This document shows, one piece after another, positions 50,170 to 61,300 of a stretch of DNA of 64,000 nt. The stretch covers positions 62,001 to 126,000 of the forward strand of contig JBEWZL010000053.1 of the NCBI GenBank assembly GCA_045837725.1, written 5' to 3'. Within the stretch, counting starts at the first letter, position 1. Every line of letters starts with the position of its first letter. The position numbers and the translations under genes are program-made. The stretch comes from Vermamoeba vermiformis (Eukaryota > Tubulinea > Echinamoebida). A model generated the notes under the pieces. The model was not told the DNA's origin, ran no database searches, and worked only from the letters and a program-made list of their open reading frames with translations.

Positions 50170-53100
50170 ATGGAGTCATTTTATTTAGAAGAGAAGTGCA
50201 CAGCTTGCGGCACAGCCTCGAATTGTTTTTTCAGATGCGTTCAATGTCCAGTGCAATACGGTAATTTTATGATTTATAAAAAATGTTAAATATACACATT
50301 ATAATAATTAGCATCTGAATTTATTAATAAAATAATTTTTAGGGCAACAGATGGTGCTCTGCAAGAGTTGCGAGCAAAAAGTCGCGCTTTACCATTTTTG
50401 GGACCACACATTTGCAAGCGTAAAACGATGGCCGCTAAAAACAGAGGCGCTCGATAAAATATTTGCAAATCCAGATCTCCAACGTGCGTATTTTAAAAAT
50501 GATTTTGTGATCCGTTTTTGTTTTTAATTAAAATATGCCTTAGAATTTAAGACAATAACAACGGCCGATCATGGCATAAGATGCACTTCATGCTGTCGAG
50601 ATATAGAAGGCGTTAGATACCGATTAGCAAATCCTAAAGAAGACGTCATCGATTATTGTTCATTATGCTTCAAATTGTTACGAAAGATTCAAAGCGATGG
50701 TGTATGGCTCAAAATACGATCTATATTCGAAGTGGAACAAAGCGCAGCCGAAGAAGAACAAATTCTGGTACGAGATCTGAGATCTGCTGCAGTTGCCCGA
50801 ATCTTATTAATTAACCTTTGTATAGCCAAGTCCACGAAGGCCTCAAGAGAGGGCGAGCAAAGGATACCAATCGGAGGTCTCTTCCGTCGAAACAAGCGAT
50901 GACGAATCATTCGGAGAATTTAAAACTGTGCAAACGTCTCAAAATGTCAAGCAAGAGCGGAGAAAATCTTACTATTTGCCGGACAATAGCTATAAGAACC
51001 CTAATCATGGTTTCTATGCTCCTGATACTACGTATGGAAGTCCTGTGACAGCATCATTGCCCGTGCCTCCAGTTACATTGCCACCGAAATCTCCGCCAGC
51101 AGTCAGACGAACAAAGACAGCTGGAGTCTCACCGTACATTAAGGCAGTGATGCATACAGCGATGGAAAAGACGATGATATCGAGTTTAGACGAGCACTCT
51201 TATCGTGGCAGTGACGACGGTTTGTCAGGCCTTGAGCATCCTCAACAATTTTCAAGCTTGAATGACAGCGAAAAAGTTGGCTTGCAAATGACACAGTCAA
51301 TTTACAGGCCGTTCAATGCCGAAGAATCAGACGAAGAACCGGAAAAGTCCGTGAGCGATGATTCCTCGTCAGATGGATCATTCGAGTCTATTGAAACGGT
51401 TCAGTCACGACCTGAGTCTATTTACGATACAGCAAATATGGGTGCGGAAGATTGGAACATGAAATTTCAAGTGATTTTGGACATGCCGCAAGATACCACC
51501 GAAGAAAAATTAGAGCGTGCACGACAATTATACAAGTTGACGCAGTCTTTCATTGCTACAGCTACGAGAATTGCAAGTACTATCATTAAAGAGATTGGCT
51601 TGTTACCTCCAATGAAGACGATTAAACCAAAGGCATTTGGTGGTTTGGCTGGTGGTGAAAAAGTACTAAGGAATCACGGAATACCTGTTCTAAACCGTTC
51701 TAACATTGAAATTTAGTTCGCCGAAGAAGGTATTTTCTTCAAGCTAGTACGCGATGCTTATGGAATTTACGGTGACGATCAATTTGCATTCAAAACCGCT
51801 GCTCATGAGGTACTTCTTGCGACCATTTTTTTGTTAAAATATTAACGATAATATTCAGCTCAACGGCTTGAAAGCATACTATCGAACGGGTATTAAGGAG
51901 TTGCATTATCCGTTCATGTTAGTAATCGATCAGCGCGGTTTTCGAATCATCGCAACTACCAGACTTCCGATCAACAAGGAGACCCTGAAATATGGCAGTG
52001 GTGATGGCGGTCAAACTATTCATAAGGACGACAAGAGGTTGAATCGACTTATGAAACGTGCCGCTAAAATCATCAATATCAAAGGTCACGTGGTACGTGT
52101 CAACTATGGTACTCAAAGCAATCACTAAATTTTCGTAGGTTGGAATGTCAGATCACAAGAAGAAAATTTATGGACCCGTTGACATTGAAGCACACAAGGG
52201 ACAAGATGGACGTTATTACATCATTGATACTGCTCGAGTTTTCCCGCCAGAACCACCACAAACGAATCGCGTTGGCCTGTTCATTCCATCGCACGAACGA
52301 GACCCTAAAGAGATGTGGGAGCCTTTACCACCGATGTATCATATGCCTGCATTCACAGCGCAACATTACATGGAGTCAATTGAAAAACAACTGCGATCGG
52401 AAGACGAGGCAACTGATGAAGCAGAAGTTGAACGAGTTGAATTTGTTGATGGCACGCTGTATTACTTGAAGTATAAGAACAGAAAGGCGCCTATCAATAT
52501 TCGCGCATCAACGTTGATTGGAAGGATTATCGAAGGTCACGCTATTTTGGTGTTCAAGATTGGCCGATCAGTTTTCTTATACAACCTATTAAGGTAAATA
52601 ACAACAACTTTTTTCGCTCTACAGTGGAAAACTAACGCAAATCCATCTAGATTTTCCTACGTAAAGAAGCTCGAAAAACCCTTGTCAAGCGATGCCTTAA
52701 CACCTTTTGGCAAGCACAATGCCGATGTAAATCGTGCTGAAGTTGAAGATGCATACTACCAATTGATCGGCACTGATATTCCTGCTTTTGTGGAATCGTT
52801 GCAAGAATCGTCAGAATGTTTTATTCGAGGAGAATTGATTCGCAGCATTCACGACTTTGGAATCAATATGAGATACATCGGTCTCGTGCGATCACTTATC
52901 AAGAAGCGAGACTATTATCAAATCACATTTGCTCAGTGAAATGATTACACGCGTCACCAAGAACTATGTCAGATCAAGACTGCGTGCTGCTTCAACGAGC
53001 CACAAGAGCGCTATTCACATCGTGTTGCACCACTTCAATTTGTTGCTCGGATCAAGCCAGGCTTCAACTTTCTTCTGGCACTTCTTCATTAAGGCGCAAA

Positions 53101-56100
53101 TCGAAGCAAAGTTTGGTCGTTACGGAGAAGCATTGAACACTGATGAGCTCAAAACTGAATGCGATCCACGTGACAGTATCAATAAGCTTGTGTTTGTTCC
53201 AGTTGTTGCAACGACAGCTTGGAGTAGAATTCACTGAAGAAGCTCAAGTAAGACCTTTATCATTACCGATAATGCTGGTTCTAACAATATTTTGCAGATG
53301 AGAATCTTCAGAAACCCTAACATTTTAAAGACCAAGCACCCGTTCGTAAAGACAGATATCGCGTCATTGACAGTTAGCTTCAAGCACTTATTTGCCCCTG
53401 AACTCCGGCAACAAATTGTTAACTACGTTTCAGTTCAGTGCGGCGAAGACTACGACAAGTCACGCAAAATGTTGACAGATATCTTTGGTGAAGGTAGTAT
53501 TGAAGTTGCAAATGTGTTCATCTCTGAAGCGTACGCACTTCACTTGCAAGGCAAATACGAGAATGTTAGAGCTCTTGTTAACAAGGTACTTGTTCTTGAT
53601 GTGTTTTATTTGTATCTAACTTATCGTAGGCCTTTGGAATCTTCTCGGATAAACCATGCACGTGCCCGTTAGAAATTACAATTAAAGGATTCTACTTGCG
53701 TGCTTGTGCTGCTCAACACTTCAATGAAGATAAAGAAATCATTGAAGCGAATTTGCGTGCAGCTTATGACGGCTTGGTCTTGCTGACTGGTTCAACGTAA
53801 GTCCATCTCAGTGCATTTCGAGATAAATTTAACTAATCTCCGAGCAAAGTTACGAGAAAGACGATGGTGTCTACGCGTATGAAATGGACCGTCCTTTTGC
53901 TCTGCTGATTCTGAACAAATTGGCCATTCTATTGAACGAGCAGAAGAGAATATTTGAGAGCTGGGCTATTTCACTGAAGTTCATTTTCGTTTGGAACAAC
54001 TTCTCGTTCCCGGGAACTGTTCTCGATTGCAAAGAAACATTCGACAATGAAATTCCGTTGCCGTTCATCTACATTTATGAACGAAGTAGGATTCTTGGAG
54101 ATTCAGCGAATGTTGTGCAAGCCTTTGATATCGACAAGTTAATCAATAACTTGATCAACGCGGTGCCTCAAGACTCAGACAAAATATTTGCTTGGAAAAA
54201 TCACGGTAAGAGCTGACATTCGTACAGCTGCATGTTAAACGTACTTAACGATTGTTCTTTAGTGCATATGGTTGGTTTGTCATCGATCAGTGGTTTCTGC
54301 TTGCCACCTAGAGTGCTCGAAGAATACATTGAACAAAAGCAATATCAATCGGAGATTTACACGGTGCTCGGAGATCAACTTACCGAACGATTTAACTTCC
54401 CAACAATTCAAGGCCCATCTTTATTGTGCGAACAGCCTTCGTTAAATTTGTCGGTCAGATTGTTGATCAGCCCTTCGACACTCGAATTGTCATCTGATAG
54501 TGAATTGTATCTTGCAGTTCTGCGGCAAGATCAACTTGTAAGTCAAAAATAAGGTTTTAACGAACTAACATTTCACTTTTAGCCGAAGCAATCAACAGTG
54601 GTACCGTTCCAAGCCATCGTGGCCAAGCAAAGAATAGCTCAATTAAATCACGCTCCATTGGTCACCTTCAAGGACCTGTCATTGCATCCTGGCGCGTACT
54701 CGTACAATTTGATCACAACGACAACGAACAAGAACTTGCTCGCGTTCAGCATTGTACCTGATGTTTGGGGTCCTACCCTTCATATCATTAGATCAAGTAA
54801 GTTGTTGCCTTAACTTTCCAAGAAATGTTCTGACGGTCAATAATAGATAATGGTTTGAATGTTTGCACGATGGATCTGGATCTCGACAGATTGAACGATG
54901 ATATCAACTGCACGGATGAAAAAGTCACGTGTTTGGACATGTGGGACAATATCCTGGTTGCTACAAAGACGGGCGTTGTCTTTGAAAAAGTCTCACCTAA
55001 AGACGCTGCGAAATTGAGCGAGCGTGAAAAATTGACCGAGAAATATGGCTGGCGAAGATTGAAGTCGTTTGGTAGTTGGAAAGTTGTGCAAGTATGCTGC
55101 TCTGACAACCATCAAATCTTATTGACGAGCACTAAAGAAGTATTTTCATGGGTACGTAACTTTACGTCAACAAAAATTCTCAGAATTTTAATTCAATCTC
55201 TCATTAGGGTTGTGGCGATTACGGCCAATTAGGCCACGGTGATGCAGTTAGTCGAGAATCACCAAGATTGATTGAAAGATTAAAACGAGCCAAGATCAAG
55301 TTTGTTAGTTGCGGTCACAATCGATCATTCGCCATTGATGAAGAAAACAGACTTTATCAGTGGGGCATTGACTTCAAATTCTTGCCAGAACTTCATCCTT
55401 TCTTCAACAAGAACAATATTGGCATCGTGGAAGTTTGTTCGACGCCTGCCCTGCCACCACCAGAACAACTCGCACATTTGCCTGAAGTCTGGAAACAATG
55501 CATTTGTGTTTATATTTCCGACACGGGCGAAGCCTATTGGTACGCAGGGTAAGTTCAATTTTCACGTAATTTTTATGAGATTTTTCTGACCAATATTTTT
55601 TCGCGTAGAAAATCCAAATCCGCGACAGGCAACTTAGAAGTTATGGAGCCTCAAGATGAGTTCATTATCAAAGTCAGCATTGGTTATAGTCACGTAGTGT
55701 TCTTGAATAATCTGGGAGAAGTCTACGCGAGGTACCACAAACTCTCAAAAAATATGACTTGCGTGGGCTAATCGTAAATTTTCTATAGTGGTGAGTGCGA
55801 TAAAGGCCAGTTGGCTCTTACAGCGGCAGAGTTGTACAAATACACCGACAATCCATCAGATCTATCGGAATACTCCGACACTCTGTCGCCTCCAAAAATC
55901 GCTGTCAAGGTACCAATGCCGGGCAATAAAAAGGCCGTCAAAGTTATGGCTTCAGGATTCAGATCTTATGCACTGTTAGAAGACGGCACTCTTGTCAAAT
56001 GGGGACAGTAAGGATTCTATTACCATATATAGAAACAGATACTAATCTCCTCCAAAAGTGATGTCGTGCGACCTCGACCAGTTGTTGAATTCCAAAATTT

Positions 56101-56893
56101 CTCCGTGGCTGACTTCAGTATTGGTCCTCATGGTCTTATTGCAACTATTGGTGAACCTGTAAGTGATAATAAGCTATTAATAAGACTGTCAAGGTTAACG
56201 CGAAAAAATAGGAAAAAATATCGCAACATGACAAAGAGAAGAAAAAGATCAAAAAGATGAGCTTCTTGAAGCAAGAGTCCAAACCAGCCTTGTCGCCACA
56301 AGAAATCAAAATTCACAGCATTTCATTGACACCTGTGCCCGTGTACAGCTCGTGGGGAGATTTCCTTCAAACTTGCGGATTTGACATGAAAACTTTGTCC
56401 GAGTATTTGCAGAAGTTCAACAAGGTCAAGTTTGACACGAATAGAATCAAAGTGATTGACAGCAATATTTTGGATAAGATTGGCGTTGTTGACATCAATC
56501 ACCAACTTGACAATTTTAGAAAAAATCGAGCACATTAAACAACTCGAAACAACGCACGTGCTCGAAACAAAGTTGAATAAGTTAATTTCAGCGTTGAATG
56601 ACGAAGCTAAACGAAGACACGAAGGAAGTTTGTTGTCGAGTAGCGGCGGATCTACTGGATCTTTGCCATCGAGTTTAAATATGTTGCAGCCATCAAGTTC
56701 TAGCACTGATTTGACGAGTGGACTGAAATCTCCGTTGAATAGAAGCAATAAGGATAATAACACGACCAGTAGCAACAGTAACTTGAGCACGCCACCGCAG
56801 AATAATAGCAACAACAATGGTGGCGGTCATAGTAGTCGTGGTCACTCACGTAATTCGAGCACTGGTGGCATGACCTTGAATATGATTGTATAA
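50170..56893 (+). CDS. Zinc-finger / CLU / RCC1 / SAM protein (paralogue B), three +1 frame changes
   Basis: Starts ATG 50170, stops TAA 56891. Early exons: 50170-50260, 50343-50483, 50544-50767, 50826-51662, 51717-51809, 51859-52092, 52139-52593. N-terminus: Cys pairs in a ZZ-like arrangement (CTACGTASNCFFRCVQC; CKSCEQK; CTSCCRD; YCSLCFK). Core CLU: GGLAGGEKFAEEGIFFKLV, GPVDIEAHKGQDGRYYIIDT followed by ARVFPPE, KPLSSDALTPFGKHN, and FGINMRYIGLV. Then TPR-like helices, RCC1 repeats (FSWGCGDYGQLGHGDAVSRE; NRLYQWGID; YASGECDKGQLAL) and a SAM domain (WGDFLQTCGFDMKTLSEYL ... ILDKIGVVDINHQ followed by LTILEKIEHIKQ). The C-terminus is Ser/Asn-rich. +1 changes are needed between 52895 and 52936, at 53187-53189 and at 56506-56508. 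Each of these windows contains CTT followed by A or G. Confidence 0.85.
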
Positions 56894-56963
56894 TACTAAA
56901 GACTATTTATTTTTAAATAATCTTTCTGCCCTTTATTTACAACTTCGCAATAAGTTCACCTTT

Positions 56964-59364
56964 TTATTGCACGATGCAACGTCTTTTTTTGCCTGCGTAA
57001 GGGTAATTAGCAGTTGTAAGTAATTGACAACAGAATGTACCTTTCTTTCCAACAGTAGCCTTCCATTCATCGTACAACTGATGGTACTCTGCGCCAGGCC
57101 ACTGACCACGCAGCACTTCTTCACGATTGCCTAATGTCATGTCATTTTTGAACCACGACTTGTCACTGATGGTGTCAAAGTTTACTTGCATCCACCAAAT
57201 ACAATAGGCCCTCAGTTGTTGCAACTCGAGCTCTTCAGCCAGGGTCAGTACTTCGAGCACGAATCCGTGTGCATCGCTCTTGTCTTCGTCTTGCACCAAG
57301 TCGCGCAAGTGACACGCACAGTGCGATGCGTATTCTTTTAGGTTCATCTAAAGTGCGGTGTAAGATTAAAACCGAGAATAGATTCGAAACAAACCTTGAC
57401 GAGTTTTGGCAGAATTTCCAACGAATACGAAGGAGGCTTGTTACTGAAGTACACAGTGCAAGTGTACAAGAATCGTTTCACTGCTTCGAATTCCATGTCG
57501 GTCATGTCAACTTTAATTGTGTTGTTTTGTTCACTATCGGCCAGAATTGCACCAAAATGATCACTTCCTGCCACGAGCAGTGCCTACACAATCATCAAAA
57601 TGTTAATTTAATCTACGATAAAAATGCATACGAGTCTCTTTAATGTTACCTTGGGGCAGTACTCTCGTTTCTGGGTCGGAAGTTCAATGCAGACGTCTGC
57701 AAACGGTGGAAAAGGCGATCTATTGTTGTTATTATTGTTTTTTTTTCATCGTCACTACTTTGAGCCAATGACAACAAGAATCTATTTCGCTCATCTGGCG
57801 TGAAGCGAGGATAACGTTGGAAGAATGTTAGGGCCTCTTGAACAGCTGAATCTGAAAACTCTTGTGATGATGGAGGCGATGCTGCGGATAAGTCAGTTAG
57901 TTTTGAGGTAAAAATCAATTCTTTATCACTGTAATGAAGGAACGCACCAGTGTAGCACGACTTAAGTACGACCAAGAACGCTTCATATGAAAAATTATTG
58001 ACATCAATCGTCACGTGCCCTTCTCGTTGCCAATCTGTTGCTTGATTCTGTTCAGCAGGAAGAGTGTTGTTCGTCATTGTGAACATCGGAGGCAGTTCCG
58101 TTGATCTGGTGACGAAGATCTTCTGAAACATGGGACTTGAGGCACTTAACACCACTTTGTGAGCGAATAGCTCTCTGTAGCGATATGAGTTACCAGTTTA
58201 AATCAGTTGTACTGAGTGAAATCCCATCGAAATTTCAACTTTGATAGGCCTATGAACGTACTTGTCCTGCACTCGGAAAGTGACATCCGAGAACTGTTTG
58301 TTGTTCACCAATGAAGCAAATCGAGCATCAGTGAAGGTGAGAGGAGACACAACAGGTGGTTCTGGTTTTTTTGGCGGTAGTGGGGCTGGTTCTTTAATCG
58401 CTTTTGGATTGATAACCGCTCGAACTGCCGTGTCAAAAACGTGCTTCAAATTGTGCTGCGTTAGCGCTGAACTATTCATTCAATATTCGTCAGTAAAATT
58501 GTCAATGAGCATAGTAAAGGTCGTACCATTCAACGTAAGTCACTGCGCCAATTTGACGAGCTAATTGTAGTCCTTCTTCGGGTGTAACTGGATCCGGTCC
58601 CAAGTCGTCTATTTTGCCGAACAATGTCGATGGAAAGTCTCTCAAATCAATTTTGGTGCCTACAAGGATAAACGGTATGCCAGGACAGTGATGATGGATC
58701 TCAGGAATCCACTAAAAAACTATTTTTAGAATTGCTGCATCGAATCCGTCAAAAAATTACCTTCAAAGTAATATTTCTGAAGCTTTGTCGCGAGTTAACG
58801 GCGAAGCAGACCCAAAAAACATCTGCAGGCATTAATTTTACACGAGATGACAAAAGAAGAAGATGTTAGCGCTTACTAGTTTGCGGATACGCGAGAGGAC
58901 GAAGTCGATCTGGCAAATTCAGTTACAATAAGAACCCTTAAAGCTATCAAAATAATATTACCATAGTCTTCGGATCCTGCCGTATCCCACAGCCCTAAGC
59001 TAACGTTCCTGCCGTCCACCATAACCTTTTCTTTTTGAATTAGTTAAAGCGCTTCGTATTCGTAACAATTTATTGATTAAAAATGTAGAATACTTACTGT
59101 TGGGTTAAAATTGTCGAAAACCTATTCAATTAATTAATAAACTAAAACTCTTAATTAAATAAATTTTGGATTCGCTTACGGTGGGTATGTACTCTGAAGG
59201 GAAAGGAGTTCGATGTATACGCAATAAGCACACAAGTCTAAAATACCAATATTAATTGCGATTATTAGCGAATAAGCAATTTTACGGCAGATCGCTAGCA
59301 GATCCTCCTCCATTACCTTTCCAACCCCCGTATCTCCAACAACTACAAGCTTAAGGTTCTGCAT
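56964..59364 (-). CDS. RhoBTB-like protein: Rho GTPase plus two BTB domains and CaaX end
   Basis: Start ATG 59364, stop TAA 56964-56966. GTPase motifs: VVVGDTGVGK, then on a 58-base exon (59180-59237) TCVLIAYTSNSFPSEYIPT, a 27-base micro-exon VFDNFNPT, LWDTAGSEDYDRLRPLAYP, LVGTKIDLRD, and ECSALT. Then a proline-rich linker (APLPPKKPEPPVV), a first BTB (FSDVTFRVQDK ... FAHKVVLSASSPMFQKIF) and a second BTB (FADVCIELPTQK ... KALLVAGSDHFGAIL). The end KKRRCIVQ is a polybasic CaaX box for prenylation. Known RhoBTB proteins in animals and Dictyostelium act with cullin-3, and most lack CaaX. Two frame changes are needed: +1 in exon 2 within TTTCCCTTC (59196-59206) and -1 at an A9 run (57739-57747). 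Confidence 0.88.
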
Positions 59365-59549
59365 TATTTATGTATATTCCATTAAACAAATTCGAAATTA
59401 TTAATCTCAAGAAAAAATTTCGTTCAGCTAATTGCCGGCGTGCACAATCCTGTCACTTGTCATAATATTATCAATCATGTCAGGAATATTTTTGGAAAGT
59501 CGTAGCGTTACAGTGCTCATTATGTAAATATGCTTAAGCACTAGTATAG
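59365..59549. other. Short intergenic spacer
   Basis: Between the RhoBTB start and the ArfGAP end. Nothing recognised. Confidence 0.4.
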
Positions 59550-61008
59550 TTAAGAGATTGGATTTTCAACCAGGGTTCTTTCGGCCTCTTTGGATCTGCT
59601 TCGCGAAGACGAATCGCCCAAGCAAAAGCACACAACCGCCGCCGTGCGAAGCGGGAGTAGCATCAGTTTTGGGTGAGGGTGGTAAGGGTAGTACGGTTTG
59701 GGAGGGACAGAAATGCGCGGGGCGGGGAGTGACGGGAGATGGCTCGGCACTTTATCGCTCTTGGAAGTCGGAATGGCATGCCAGTCAGTACTGGGATCCG
59801 GCTCAAAAAAATTTATTAATCTTCTTAAAGGTTCGGGTTTATTTACAAGTTTAACTATCAGATTGTATGGTCTATAGTATATATTCACAATTTAGCTAAT
59901 ATTACAGGTGCAACACGATCGGCTGTTGTTGCGATTGTACTGCTCAAAGTTGGCGCGAAAGTTATCGTTTTGCAAGTCACTGTTTGAGATTGGTTTCGGT
60001 GTCTTGGCGAACCACTTCTTTGGCTGGTCATCTGGCAGTCTATTTAATATAATCGGCGTTAGTTTAATTAGTCTCGAAATTGAACCGATCCGAATCTAGC
60101 GTTGAAACCAAAAATAACGTTATCTTAATTATTATTGTACGATTCATGCCATAAATGGAAATAATATTATTGGACAGATAAATAGGCAAATAATTATTAG
60201 TTCTCTTTCGAGCTTGACTTCTCAAATAGAAAAATTATGGATTAGATCCGCCTTTAAAAATGCATGCAGAGTAATGTTGCGAATTAAATCACCTTAAATA
60301 TGCATAGTACTATATTAGATTACTATTTTAACGTACCCTAATTGGTCTAACACTTCTTTTCGCAACATTTCTCGATAGGCTTCTGCTCGTTGGCTTGAAT
60401 ACCGGTCTAAGAGTGTGGCCGGCTTTAAATCTAAATACTCTCGTGCCCTTTTGTTACCACCTAATTTCATATGCGTAGCAAACTTCTCTGTCCATTTATC
60501 TAAAGACACGGATCTGATCGGAAAAAATCAGAAAAATGGGAATTAATTTAGATTAATTGTTAATTAGTACCTTACGAAGCTAATATGCGTACCAAAGCCT
60601 ATAATTATAATTATAACGTTAATCTTCCGTTACAATGCGATTTGTAAAAATCAGATTATTACGGATTCCAGATCTCGCATTGATTGTTTAATTACCTCGA
60701 TGTTTGCCGGCACAATTTAAGCATATAAATATTCCATATGTTACTGAGACCCATTGAGCAGGTAACGCACCGCAATCAAAACAGTGCTAAAATTAGAAAC
60801 ACATTAATTAGAAAAAAATGCTAATAATTAGCATTGATATATGCAATAAAATCAGTAAATAATTATTATATAATAATTGCCCCTGTGGGAAATTTAATTT
60901 GGCTATTTGATGCATCTGGCACAAAAAAGTGAAAAATCAGGGCGTTATCATTACCTTATTATCTTCCTCGTTAGCTAATTGTTCGACTAATTTCTCCCAA
61001 GGATCCAT
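59550..61008 (-). CDS. ArfGAP-domain protein
   Basis: Exons (minus): 60955-61008, 60696-60786, 60571-60598, 60337-60513, 59906-60039, 59550-59854 (TAA), all in phase. The ArfGAP zinc finger is complete: [20 protein letters not shown] followed by [29 protein letters not shown], and [10 protein letters not shown]. The catalytic Arg is in KHRGFGTHIS. The order matches the ArfGAP1 subfamily, which stimulates GTP hydrolysis by Arf1 at the Golgi. After the domain come WFAKTPKP and a proline-rich tail (59560-59770) of higher GC content. The final exon is placed only by matching phase and an open frame, so the tail is less certain than the N-terminal half. Confidence 0.85.
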
Positions 61009-61300
61009 ATTATAATTTGTCCTGTTTTAATATATGTGTGGTCCGCGAATCTTTGTGACACAAAAAATGAAACGTGATCTTCTAACGATTTTTCGCCAGT
61101 CGTGTCACGCGCCGCTGAAATTGGCCTAAGACATTTCGAAATATTAAATTATTTATTTATTGAGTTGATAACAACGGTTCCGACGGACTTGAATTGATCT
61201 GTTAACCCGGATTTTCGCTCCATGGCCACGGATTTGAATAGCAGAGTCTGAAATAATTGTATTTAGTATCAAATAGCTGTATTATATATTTATAGTGATT
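61009..61300. promoter_or_regulatory. Divergent region between ArfGAP and the SLC35F-like gene
   Basis: About 290 bases between genes transcribed away from each other. AT-rich, no recognisable gene. Confidence 0.4.

Noticed and set aside
57739-57747. -1 frame change at A9 in RhoBTB as programmed slippage
   Set aside because: A nine-base homopolymer is the commonest place for sequencing or assembly indels; noted but not counted as a biological signal.
59560-59770. GC-rich stretch near the ArfGAP end as foreign DNA
   Set aside because: It is in phase with the ArfGAP exons as a proline-rich tail, which explains the composition.
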